The translations under genes were made by a program, and so were the position numbers. A stretch of DNA of 64,000 nucleotides from Panagrolaimus kolymaensis (Eukaryota; Nematoda; Chromadorea; Rhabditida; Panagrolaimidae): NCBI GenBank assembly GCA_028622995.1, contig JAJQJQ010000035.1, positions 248,001-312,000 of the forward strand, written 5' to 3'. Of this stretch, positions 47,555 through 58,675 are shown in pieces. The stretch's first letter is position 1; every line of letters starts with the position of its first letter. A model generated the notes under the pieces. The model saw only the letters and a program-made list of their open reading frames with translations. It made no database searches and was not told the DNA's origin.

Positions 47555-48102
47555 TTTGTAATAGGTAGGACTATAAGAAGGATGCAAATTTGATAATAAA
47601 GTAAAAGAAAACGAAAATCACGCAGCAAAAAAAAAAGATGAATGAAAAGTTTTAATTAAAAAAGTGTTTGATTCGAAAGAAGCAAATTTCGCAGAAGCTT
47701 TCGTGTTGTGACTTCCTCCTTGAGTTTTGATCCGTTTCAAACATGTTTTTGAAGGTTTTTTTTCTATCACGTTTCCTTTCAACAAAAAATTATCGGGAAA
47801 ATGATGCATTTAGGTAATCCGTAATAATCAAACAAAACCTCTAAATTCGATGCACATAGTACTCATAAAAGCTATCCTCGAATAGGATCTAATATCAACA
47901 ACAACCACACAAAAAACAAAGCATGGAAAAGTACTAAAATGTTAAAACCATTTGTTAGTATAAAAAGTTTAAAGGTTGTTGGAAAAATTAAAACATTTAT
48001 TTTTTAAAACATATTTGAAATATTTACAATCAAAAAATGAAAGCAATTAATAAACTATCGTTTGAAATAATTGATAAAACTAGCTAACATATGTAATTAT
48101 TG
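47555..48102. other. Gap between CHMP4 and the anillin-like gene
   Basis: 548 bases. Acceptor-like TTATAG (minus) lies about 20 bases before the anillin-like start. No gene seen. Confidence 0.4.
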
Positions 48103-49046
48103 TTAAGAATGAGCCCATTGCTCAAGTTCAGCAATATTATCATCTTTATTCTTCTTCTTCTTTTGACGAGCATCAGACAGAGCATCGTTAGGAACATCAG
48201 GTAATTGTGAACAAGCCCATTCTTCCAGTATAGCAATATCATCATCTTTATTCTGTTTCATTTGTTGAGTAGGAAGAGCATCTTTTGGATCATGAGGTAA
48301 TTGTAAACAAGCTAATTCTTCTAATACAGCAATATTATCATCTTTATTTCTTGAATGAGCAGAAAGAGCATCTTTAGGAACATCAGGTTGTCGTGTACAA
48401 ATATCTTCTTGTGGAATAGATTGATCATTGATAGTTTCCTAAAAAGGTACCAAAGTTATTATAACCAGCAATGAAACACCTTACAAGTTCTTTCAATTCA
48501 GCTAAAAGTTCATCTTCATCGATATCGTTATCAAAACCATTTGCAGTTGGATTTGAGATGGCTTGAGCGATTTCATTTGCGACATTTTGTTGTTCAGCGA
48601 TATCTTCCATCAAAACATGTATTTGATCAACATCAACATTTTTGTGTACAGCTTTCATCGTCTTTGATGCACAACCCATAACTTTCAAAACCACATCATT
48701 GATTGCTGCATTTTCAAGTGAAATAATTTGCGATCCAATCTTTTGCACCATTTCATCTATTTGTTGCTGATCTTTTTCATGTTGCTTCTTTCTTTTCAAA
48801 GCTTGTAAAGCTATTCGTTTATTCGATGATGCATTACTTCGAGCTATTTGAATTTCCTATAAAAAAAATAAACGTATTAGAAAAAAGAAAACTAACCATC
48901 GAACTTACATGTTGAATCTTTTTCTCGAGATAGTTCTGCTTTTTCATTAACATTTCTTCAGTTTCACGCAACTTTGAAATTGATTCTTGTATCGTTGGCG
49001 CACGAGCTTCTTCTTTTTTCGTTTTAAAGATTTTTCCAAACCACAT
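48103..49046 (-). CDS. vps-32: ESCRT-III subunit CHMP4/VPS32 with triplicated C-terminal helix
   Basis: Exons 49046-48909, 48856-48485 and 48438-48103 encode 281 residues (family usual about 220). The Snf7 core is clear: TIQESISKLRETEEMLMKKQ, NYLEKKIQ, RIALQALKRKKQHEKD, VDQIHVLMEDIAEQQNVANE and DEDELLAELKEL. CHMP4 polymerises into filaments that cut membranes in MVB sorting, cytokinesis and repair. Normal CHMP4 ends in one short amphipathic helix (MKELENWA type) that binds the Bro1 domain of ALIX. Here three copies occur, DDNIAVLEELA, DDDIAILEEWA and DDNIAELEQWA, at about 202-213, 234-245 and 268-279, each after an LP.(V/D)P(K/N)DAL linker. The start at 49046 matches the family start. Confidence 0.93.
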
Positions 49047-49539
49047 TGTAAAAGTCACTTTGAAATACTAAAAATTGTAAAAGATTATTACATTGTTGAA
49101 ACGCGAATAAAAATAATTACCATGAAACAGCTCATAACTTGCAACAACAAAAGACGAGAATGAAAGAAGAAAAATGGAAAACTTTGAAGGGTTGAAGAAA
49201 TTATAAAAATGCCCGAATCTCTCTCTTAGCTCTTTTGATTCCATTTTACCAATGACTACGGTCAATGATTAAAGCGGGAAAGTTTTGGAGGCTCTAATTG
49301 GTGGAATCTGTTAACATCAATAAAGAATTTTTAACGCCATTATCAAATGTTTTTACCGTTACATTATCCAACGTGTGTAAAACAAGTATTTATTTTATTA
49401 ACAAAAAATGGTGACACACACACACATAATTCTTTCAATCAAAATTATTACATATAACAACAGAAAACGAAATTAAAATAACAAATATTAAGCTAATACA
49501 TATAAAAATGCTTTGGAAGAAACCATGTTGTTGTTCATA
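49047..49539. other. Gap between EHD and CHMP4
   Basis: 493 bases with an ACAC microsatellite near 49413. No coding signal. Confidence 0.4.
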
Positions 49540-51512
49540 TTATGGAAATAGAGCTTCATCAGTTGTTGATGTTTCAATGATGTTTCTTTTACTTGGTGGA
49601 ATAAGATGTTTTGGTAGTTGAGATGGCAGTTCATGTCCTTCGATTCTTAGATCAATCAAGTAGTTAACCAATGCAAATTCATCAGCATCCAAATGTCCAT
49701 CTTTATCAACATCAGCAAGTTTCCATATTTTTCCTAGAACTGAATTAGGAAGTTTTGATTCAAGCATATATTGTTTAGCAATACGACCTAAAATTTTATA
49801 ATGTTATAACTCGGTTGCAGTAACTGTAACTTTAACATACCACTAATTTTTCCATCAACAAGATTAAGATGTTCAAAATGTTGATCAAACTTCTGGCGTT
49901 CGCGAGAAACAATCCATTCAGATTCTCCACGACCTTTATCAAATCCTTCACTTTTGCCATGACCAAATGGTGTTTCACTTTCTGCACTTTGATCAAAAGC
50001 TCCACCTCGAACAATTTCACGTTGTTTTGTAGCTAATCCATTAGCATTTGCATCCATTAATGCAGCTTCTTCTTTTGGTATTTGAGCAAGTAATCGAGCT
50101 AAAAAGAATCAATCATTATAAATATTACATGTGATTCAATGACTTACAAATATCCGTAGTAAGCATACCATCAACAGCTTCAAAAAGTTTAGGTTTTATA
50201 GGATTAAATTGATTAAAATCAGCAGCCCCTAAACGTTCGCGCATTTTATTGATATCAGGAAAATCACCAGAAGATATGTTATGTCGTCGTTGAAGTTGTT
50301 CATAAATTTCATCCAATTTTTGAATGAGTTCTTTTTTCTTCTCTTCTTTTCCAATCATTAATGGCATTCCTTTTCGTAGTTCAGCAATAATATAGGCATG
50401 GACTTTAGCCAGTTTTGCACGCTTTATTAAATCATTGAGTTTTCGTAGTGCAGCGTTTCTTGGCAAAGATTGAAGGTCGGAAAAGAGATCACGTTGTTCA
50501 TCTTGAAATAGTTGTCGATTGATATCATGATGAAGAGGTTCATCCCATAATGAACCAATATAAACTCGTGAAACTTCTGGAGTTTTGAACACTTTTCCCA
50601 ATGACCACATTAAAGCACCATAAACTCTCATAAGTTGTTGATGATCGATCATATCAGATTTGTTAAGCACGATACGAATTTTGTCTTCATTTCCTGATAA
50701 AGCTTCGATGCAACGTTTGAATTCATCAGAAATATCCAGTTTATGTGCATCAAACAATAATATTATACGATCAACTCGTTCAGCAAGCCATTCGAGAACT
50801 CCACTAAAATCATAACCACGATCCACTCTTTGCTTTTCACCAGATAAGATTCCAGGAGTATCAATAATTGTAAGATTTTGAAGCACTGCATTTTTGACTG
50901 TTGAGCATTGAAATCGATTCAGGAAGGCATTACCAAACTTTGTTAACGGTCGAAATTGTTTACTTGAATCCACCACCAATGCATTTCCGGGGATTACACC
51001 TTCTTCATCACCATACATAACAGCAATAAATCGATCAGTTGTAGGTTCAGGACCAATATGAATTCCAGGAAAGTCGTCTTCAATGAGGTAACGAATAAAT
51101 GTAGTTTTTCCAGTTGAATATTGACCAAGTAGGAGAATCATAGGTTTGGCGTTGAAATCTGGATCATCTGCAAAACGAGAAGAATACATAAAGTTTGAAA
51201 AAGTGATCGTACCTATAGCTGGCGAATGAAATTCATGAAAGTTGTAATGTTCTTCCAATGGTAATAGCTTCTGTTTATAAACCTTTTTAAGGCCATCACT
51301 AACTGTTTCAAGTACCTAAAAAGTTGATATTTAAAAAAGTAAAAAATTACAAACATCAATCATACTTCATTTGAGCTAAATTGCTTCTTCCATGTCAATG
51401 CAAATGAATTACTCAATGATGCTGCAGTTGTTATTGTTCGATTTAAAGGTGACCATAATAGCACATTACACAAATTTGTGGTTTTACGTAACATCTCTAA
51501 AAGCTTATCCAT
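49540..51512 (-). CDS. rme-1: EHD-family dynamin-like ATPase RME-1
   Basis: Exons 51512-51366, 51315-51213, 51167-50148, 50098-49841 and 49787-49540 encode 591 residues. EHD proteins bind ATP, tubulate membranes and drive endocytic recycling. Motifs: P-loop GQYSTGKTTF, switch EPTTDRF, DTPGIL, VLNKSDMID, the EHD stretch KLPNSVLGKIWKLADVDKDG with an EF-hand, and the C-terminal EH domain. The first exon is atypical: MDKLLEMLRKTTNLCNVLLW... is basic and Ser/Thr-rich and lacks the usual short EHD N-terminus. An alternative start at 51494 directly follows TTTTAGAG, a possible trans-splice site. The upstream MIC60-like gene ends only 184 bp away. Confidence 0.95.
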
Positions 51513-51696
51513 ATAAGTATCGTGGAAAAGAAGAATGAAAAGGTATCAAAAAGCGTTTTCAATCACGCATAAAAACATAAGACATCTTCAAAAAATCAAA
51601 ACGAAAGAAAAGTTTTTTATTCATATTAATACAATCACAAAAACACCTAAGAGTAAAGTTTACATACAAACATATAAGACACAAAAGCAAAATGAT

Positions 51697-52670
51697 CTAA
51701 TACATTGATCGAATATTTGTAACAGCAGCATGAGAAGCGAGTAATTCAAGAAGGAATCGAGTTTCAAGATGTTCTTTTGTATCACGAACCCATCCACTTG
51801 CTATACGAGAAGATTCACCACGAAGTAATTGCATAACACGAACAGCATTATCAAAATCATTATGTTCAACAAAGTATTTTGCACGTGCAATAGTTTCATA
51901 ATTGTCTATTTTATTTGGATCAATTTTGTCATCAGCAGCGAAACGACGATATGTATCAAAAGTAAACAATGATTGAATGTAAGATGATGAATAAGCAAAT
52001 ACACCACCACCATTTTCATCAATTTTGGCTACTCTTTTTGATAATTTGTAAACCTATAAAACAAACGAAGAGAATGAAGGAAATAAAACAAGAAAAGCAT
52101 ACGGTAGCAAAACGATTCTTCAAATCTTCTTCAGTGTAAACACCTTTTTTGACAGCAGTATGTGAAAAGGAACCCATGAGATTTTGAACAAATTCATCTT
52201 TTCCACATGCTTGTTTAATAACTTCTAATTCTTTATCCAATGGTTTACAACGAGAATCATCATCGATATTTGTTGTTGTTCCAGTTAGTTGTCTTCGATG
52301 AATAAATGATTGAACCATATTTTGACATGCAACCCAATATTGCTTTGCTCGACGATTTTCATTGTCCTAAAAAAATTCATAAAAAAAATAAGTTGTTCAA
52401 CGAAAAATGAATAAACTCACAGCAGTGATACGTTTTTGTAAAGCAGTTTCCATACCACTTAGCTTTGAAAGAGAAAGATCAATAGCTTTGCAATGTAAAC
52501 GGCGTTCATTTGAGACAGCTTCCTAAAAAATAAGTCAGTATAAAATTATCAAAATAAAGGTTCAAAGTTAAAAAATGACATACCTTAACATCTTGTTCAG
52601 CTTCAATTTTAGTTAATTCTTTGTATGATTTAAAGAGTTTAGCAACATATGATTCATCCATTTTTTGCAT
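51697..52670 (-). CDS. MIC60/mitofilin C-terminal-domain protein
   Basis: Exons 52670-52584, 52522-52421, 52366-52103 and 52053-51697 encode 269 residues. Mitofilin (MIC60) shapes crista junctions as the core of MICOS. The family's C-terminal block is complete: GVYTEEDLKNRFATVYKLSK, GGGVFAYSSSYIQSLF, DNYETIARAKYFVEHNDFDN and VMQLLRGESSRIASGWVRD. Full MIC60 has about 700 residues with a targeting peptide, TM helix and long coiled coil; those are missing. The frame is open upstream to 52844 and would add about 58 Phe-rich residues with a TM-like stretch, but poly-T DNA makes that unreliable. It is either a short paralogue or a gene with unseen 5' exons. AATAAA lies near 51615. Confidence 0.85.
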
Positions 52671-52923
52671 GTTTGTTTTTGTTTTTGATAAAACTAAAAA
52701 GCATAAAAAATAAAAACGATGGAAGAAGAAAGAAACAAAAATCACGGAACAAAAAAAAGTGAAAAAGAAAAGTTTGAAAAACAAGATTTTTTGTTGTTGT
52801 TGGAAATTTGCGTTTTTAGTTTTTGTCGTGGAATGACAAAACATGGTATTTTATTTTCAATGAAAAGAAAGCTTACGATATTCTTTTAGGTACATAACAA
52901 ATTTTATAATATATTAATAATTA

Positions 52924-53360
52924 CTAGATTAAAAGGCCGTCCTTCGGCCGGCCAGTAATTGAATTTTAAAAATTTTTGTTGTTTATATTAGTCTTTTTTC
53001 TTGTTTAAGGATATTAAAAATAAAAAATAAGAAAGAAACGTAAAAATAAATGGATCATTCACTTTATTTTGGTCCATAGATCCTTCCCCTAATATTAGCA
53101 CCATGGATCTTTTCCGTGATATTAGCTAGATGTACCATTTCCGTGCGATTACCTCCATGGATCCTTGCCCAGCTATTAGGTCCTTAATGCTTCCTCAAAA
53201 GAAAACCGCCACTCATCACCATTTCATTTCCATGAAATGAAAATGCAAAATCCTTTTCTTCTTCATTCTTTTTTTCCTTCTTTTTGCTTGATAGAAAAAT
53301 CGAAAATTTGCATAGTATAGAAGCGACGCACGCACTAACAACATAAATTACTAGGAAGGA
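52924..53360 (-). mobile_element. Non-autonomous Helitron, 437 bp
   Basis: On the minus strand it starts TCCTTCCTAGTAATTT at 53360. It ends with a GC hairpin (GGCCGGCCGAAGGACGGCC), seven bases and CTAG at 52927-52924. Flanking bases are A (52923) and T (53361), the canonical A|T Helitron target, with no duplication. It contains no ORF. GATCC/GGATC motifs recur at 53050-53180, as in the element near 5.0 kb. The 5' terminal 70 bases resemble those of the 15995-18852 element (gaaaatttgcat, gacgcac). Confidence 0.9.
52935..52953. repeat. GC-rich terminal hairpin
   Basis: GGCCG / CGGCC stem with TTCGG-type loop, eight to eleven bases inside the CTAG end. Confidence 0.75.
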
Positions 53361-53655
53361 TAGCTGTATTTTTTCTTTAAAGCTTTTTTTGTTATTAAAA
53401 TTATTATGGCTTTACTATAGGCTGCTTTACGGTAGCTTCAAGGTCGCAGTTTTTGTGAATTTTTTACAGGATTCACGTTGCTGTTGCTTTTTTTAAGTCG
53501 GATAAAAAATTTTTGATTAGTTTCACCGATGGAAATAATGAAAAATGAAAAATACGAGCTTGAAAAGATTTAGACAAGCAAAAAAAATGCAAATTTTTAA
53601 ATTCATTCAACTTATTGTAAACAAAAAAAACGAGAGAAACTTCATTGCTTTTCTT

Positions 53656-53663
53656 TTTCAGAA
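53656..53663 (+). promoter_or_regulatory. Likely trans-splice acceptor of lectin 2
   Basis: TTTTTCAG directly precedes aaaaATG, the spacing expected for SL addition. The same position in lectin 1 is TTTTTCGG. Confidence 0.55.
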
Positions 53664-53665
53664 AA

Positions 53666-54956
53666 ATGAAGATAGTTGCTTCAATTATGCGTTCATTCTT
53701 GACTGTGTTGCTGCTGATTCCAAATGTTTTAGCAAGAACATCCATTCTTGATATTGGATCCTGTAATCATTTGGATAATCCTGAAATTTGTGCTCATTTT
53801 CTTCCATTCAATGAAATACAAAACTATGAAAAAGCCAATGAAAGATGTACGGAATCTCAAGGATATCTTCCAAAACTTACAAATGCTCTTGATCTTGAAA
53901 ATCTTCAACAACATATCTTCTTTCAAAATTATCCTGAAGAATTTGTTTATTTTTCCAAGACTTTTGATCCAAGCAGCAAAGATATTGTTCAATGGGGCAA
54001 TGGTGAGTACTAAAACGAATAAACAATATTTAATTTTTCCATTTTAGATAAAGTTATGCCAGCAATGAAATACCAATGGAAAACAAATACAATGCATTAC
54101 ACCGATGGAACAGAACAATTGCCAATTGTATGTTATCGCGAATTTCTTCCTAAAATCAAATGTGACGAAAATGCTGGCTTTAATCTTCATTTTCCATCAT
54201 CTGCTTGCTTTGCTATTTACACTTCAGATGGTATGCTTTTTTTTGTTAGTGAAATCGTTTATTACAAGAAATTTTAGATTTCGGTAATGATGTTGGATTT
54301 ACAGCTCATGATTGTCATCAATTTTGTTTATCAAAGAAAAGTCAACCGGCAGTTTTTGATTCAGAAGCTGAAATGAATTTTGTTGTCAGTAAGTTCTCTA
54401 TATATTGTTTACTATGCTTTTATATATAAATATTTTTAGGTAATATGAAAACCCGTGATAAACCATGCAAACAACGTCCGGGTAAGTTGATTTCATTTTA
54501 TGGTTGAGCGATGATTGAATAATCGCTAAAAACTTGTGACTTTATATCCATTTTTCTATTTTTTGCTTTGAAATTTTACCGCAAATTCGATTAATGGTTG
54601 CTAAATTTTTTTTAGATGGCTGTTATGGTTATTGGACTGGACATCGCTTACCTTCAAAATATCCTGAAAACGTCGATCACGACGTTCTTAAAGCATCATT
54701 ATACAATATGGATGGATCACCAATTAATATTTACAAAGAAAAAAATTTTGATCCTTGGCACAAAAATGAACCGAATTATTCTGGTGGCGGAGCAGGTAAT
54801 GCGTTTGAAGAACATTGCGTTGAATGGTATGATGACTCCAAGTATGTTTACGCTTATATTTCATGTAACAACGATTTTAATTTTAGCAAATGGAATGATT
54901 TACCTTGTGATCGCTTTAATGGATGTCTTTGTCGAACTCAAGCTGATAGAACCTAA
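53666..54956 (+). CDS. Secreted C-type lectin-domain protein 2 (paralogue of lectin 1)
   Basis: Exons 53666-54002, 54048-54230, 54278-54388, 54440-54481, 54616-54841 and 54887-54956 encode 322 residues, with the same six-exon structure as lectin 1 and near-identical sequence through exons 1-3. Signal peptide: IVASIMRSFLTVLLLIPNVLA. The second CTLD keeps both Ca/carbohydrate motifs: EPN in NEPNYSGGG and a proper WND in SKWNDLPCD or equivalent, plus CVEWYDDSK and a C-terminal GCLC. It is therefore more likely than copy 1 to bind mannose-type sugars. It lies 305 bp beyond the non-autonomous Helitron, outside its ends. Confidence 0.88.
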
Positions 54957-55331
54957 AATTTTATTATTAATATTTTTATTTATTATGTTTAAAGATGTTG
55001 TTTGTAAAACAAATGTGATTTTTTAATATTTGAACCTTTTCAAAGATGCTTTTTAAAATAAAATTTATTTATTTATTATTTACTTTTTTGTTTCATAAAA
55101 AACGCTTTTTCCAGGTTTGATACACCATTGAAACTATTTTTTTTATTTGAAAAACCTTTAACAAAATGCCTCAAAAAAATCTTGAAACGACTTTTTCTTC
55201 AGCTGTTTGACAATGCCGCATCACCATCTTCAACTTGCATAAATTTTTTTTTTGTCAAACTTTGCTAAAATTAATTTACACAAATAACAACTTCTTCATT
55301 TTGGTTCATCCTTTATTAATCAAATTTTACG
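54957..55331. other. Intergenic lectin 2 to SRP19
   Basis: AATAAA-like sequence near 55060. Nothing else recognised. Confidence 0.4.
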
Positions 55332-56318
55332 ATGAATATCAAAAACAAGCCATTCTCTGATGAAGCTAGATGGATCATTATTTATCCTGCATTTTTGGAT
55401 TCAAAGAAGAAGAAAATTGAAGGAAGACGTATTCCTATTGAAAAAGTAAGTTATGTTCTCTTTTTTTTGTAGTTTTGCTTTATTTAATTTTCTTCAAAAT
55501 CGTTAACTTTGATTCAATTATGCTTTGATTAAATCTTTAATGACTTTAAAATGTGTTTAATTTTACATTGGAATATTTAAAAAAGTTTGATGTAAATATA
55601 AGAAAAAAGCTGTGCCTTAACTCTTTTTTCTTCATTGATTTTATGATACATGTACTAATTTTTTTTACCTTTCAGGCCGTTGAAAGTCCTACAGTTCAAG
55701 AGTTGCTTGAAATCATCAATCATTTGAAAATGGGAGTTAAAATTGAGGTTAGTTTTTGTTGTTGTTGCATTTAGTTTACATTGAATGAACACGTCATTGC
55801 GTGATCTTTATTTGGATTGCTAGCAACTTTATCATGGAGAATCCTTGATTTTTTATTTGCTGTTATGTACCGTCAAAGTTCCTTTTGAATATGTGTAAAT
55901 CCATTAGATCTGTCGCCAATGTTAAAAAGCTTTTTATCATTACTTTGAAATGGCGTATTATCTTCCAAAAAAGCCCATGCTGTTGTGATTGTTTTAATAT
56001 TCTAAATCACTTTTCATTACTAACGGTTGGTCCATTTTCAGAAAAAGATGTATCCACGTGATCCAAATCGAGAACCTGGCTCTCAAGGACGTATTCGTGT
56101 TCAGCTGAAAAACGATGATGGAAGTTACTGTAATGAAGAATTTAAAACGAGTGAGTTTGGTTTGTTATATGCTTCATTCTTATTTCATATTTTTAGGACA
56201 ATCTTTGATTATTCATGCTGCTTCATTAATTCCAAAACTCAAATCAAGACAATCTGGTGGTGGCTCTTCTCAACTGCCTTCTCAAGCTGCTGGTGGTGGA
56301 AAGAAAAAGAAACGTTAA
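55332..56318 (+). CDS. SRP19: Signal recognition particle 19 kDa protein
   Basis: Exons 55332-55445, 55676-55747, 56042-56150 and 56197-56318 encode 138 residues, the normal size. SRP19 binds helices 6 and 8 of SRP RNA and helps SRP54 load. Conserved parts: ARWIIIYPAFLDSKKKKIEG then RRIPIEKAVESPTVQELLE, KMYPRDPNREPGSQGRIRVQ and ASLIPKLKSR. The tail is Gly/Lys-rich (GGGKKKKR). No anomaly seen. Confidence 0.97.
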
Positions 56319-56989
56319 TATTTGTGTTTGGTTTTCCTTTGTCCTTTTTTTGTTTTTCTTGTAGTTAAATTATTCAAATAAATAATGATTTTATGCTTTT
56401 GTTTGTGAGATCTGAGAGAAGAAGAATGCGTTTTTTTAGCTCATTACAGCCTCCTAATTCTTTTTTATCTTTGCCAATGATATACTATAAAGCAACATGA
56501 TTGATTTAGCAAAACATAATAAGTACATTTTGGTTAATATTATTTTCTTCCATTCTATTTAGGCTTCATATAAATGCAGCCTAAAAAACATCATCAATAT
56601 TTCTCAAAGATTTTTGTAAAGTGCAAGAAGCTATGATCGATAATATAAACATTTGTAAAGTAAGAATCGTGATGGCTTTGACTATTATTACAAATATCCA
56701 AACTTTATTCGGTTTAAATATCCTAATTCTATGCAAAAATAAGTATATATTTTTTTATTATTTCAATAAATTATCAAAACTTCCGTACATAACCATACAT
56801 TTTACAGTAAAACACTTTCTTTCAAAGAAACAGTAAAAAAATTTAAAATTGTAAATTGGCGAAAAGTACTTCAATGTTCAATGTAGCTTCATTAGTTTTA
56901 TTACCTAAAAAAGACAAACATTTTTAATTTTCCAAAAGAAACTCATTCATTTCATTTCTGTCTGTTTTCAAAAGTGATTTGATTCAATC
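56319..56989. other. Intergenic SRP19 to Hsp70-like gene
   Basis: AATAAATAATG near 56379 ends SRP19. No further gene is supported. Confidence 0.4.
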
Positions 56990-58675
56990 ATGGATAAACA
57001 TAAACTATTGTATCCGCCTATTCCTGTTAGCGATGATAAGAAGAAGAATTTGGTTTTATGGATCAAAGAAACTAGTGATTCTAATAATCTTGATTTATGT
57101 TACTTTAATGCTGAATTTAAAGAAGAAGCTGAAAGATTTATACCTGCTCGAAATATTGTTCCATTTTTCAATGATCCAAGGTCTTTTGAAAATGTCAAAG
57201 CTGTGTTTTCCAATGTATTTGAATTTGAACATCCTGATTATCGAAACAATATTTCATTTCGTCAAATGGCTGCTGAAGCATTAAGAAAATTCAAAGTTCC
57301 ATTCTATTTTATAACTAATACAAATAATCTCGTAACCTTGCAATTAATTGTTGCAAATGTTTCTTCAAAGCCTGATGATCACATCTTATGTCTTACTATT
57401 CGAGGCACGGATATCATTGTTGCTAAACTTTGTTATACTCCTGATGGATATGTTGTTAAAAGCTATCAATTTATTCAGCATCTTTCTCAAAATGCTTTTG
57501 AATTAAGAAACGAAATTCTTGGAAGCTGTGATCCTAAACATATTATTGCTTATATTGATCCTGATCATATAAGTGCTCTTACAATGGCGTACCTTCAAAA
57601 TTCTATCCTTCCATTAAAAAATATAATGGTCATGGATAGGAGTAAACTCTGTTATGCTCAAATTGCAAAAGAAATGTTCAAGAAAATGATTGATCCATCG
57701 TTCAATAAGTTCCATGTTATTCCTATTTGTGGTGTTGATTTTGTTGTTACAAATGGAGATGATGCTGTCATTTTTACGGATGAAATGGAAAAATTGCCTT
57801 GTGAAAAATCTCTCATTGTTCGAAAAACCATTAAACCATATTATGTAAGCTTTTGCTATTGTCTTAAAGATTCTTTAAATGTTAATTTTAGGCTTCTACT
57901 AAAACATTTTCGCATGGTCCTATTGGTAAAGTTGAACCATTGGATGGAAAAGGTCATCGTATCAAACTTACATTAGTTGTTGACGAAATTCGTTTACCAT
58001 TCCTTTATCAAGAATATGTTATGATTCCTGAAATTGAAGAATTGCCAAAGAAACTTACTTTGAAGTCTGATTTGGATGTTCCAGTAATTGGTTTATTCGA
58101 CAACACTTCTGTCATTTGCGTTCGCGATGAAAATGGATATGAATTTTTGCAATCTTGGAATGGCAAGTTTTTTTTAATTTCGAATATGGTAATGACTTTT
58201 TATTTTTAGGTAAATATGGAAATGATTTATTCCTTAGCTTTCAAAAAGAAACGCCAGAACTTATTATTGACATCAACAAAGTTAAAGTTAAAGACCCTTT
58301 CATGGTTTATGGTATGTCAAAATTTTTATCGATGGGAATTAATTGTTGTTTTCAGATATTTTAACAATCCTTTCAATGCCAATTGATGACCTCAAACTTG
58401 ATCCTGATTCGGGATTCAAAATTACCAAGAACGCTGAAAAGAACCTTGTACTCGAATTTGATACTTTTGATGGAAAACGCAAAGCTGTTGCATCATTTTT
58501 GATGGGTCTTATCCTCAAAGAGCATGTTAAAGCAATCAAAGATGAAACTGGAAAGAAACCAACTAAAATTGGATATTGTATCTTCGATGAGCTCAATGCT
58601 AATAAAAGAAAAAGAGTTGAAAATGGAATCAATGAAGCATGCAAGCTTATGAAAATTGAATGCCATTTTGTTTAA
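56990..58675 (+). CDS. Divergent Hsp70-like protein with two degenerate NBD-like modules
   Basis: Exons 56990-57844, 57892-58162, 58210-58311 and 58356-58675 encode 515 residues. No standard domain is strongly conserved. The C-terminal half tracks the Hsp70 N-lobe in order: VIGLFDNTSVICVRDENGYE (Hsp70 IGIDLGTT...), then ILKEHVKAIKDETGKKPTKI and IFDELNANKRKRVENGINEA (Hsp70 PAYFNDSQRQATKDAG). The N-terminal half has PARNIVPFFNDPRSFENVKA, similar to NPxNTIFDAKR, and ILCLTIRGTDIIVAKLCYTP, similar to the phosphate-2 strand. The nucleotide-loop glycines are largely lost, suggesting a non-ATPase. Intron 2 begins GC (GCAAGT), a GC-AG intron required by the frame. The Hsp70 relationship is my inference. 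Confidence 0.6.
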
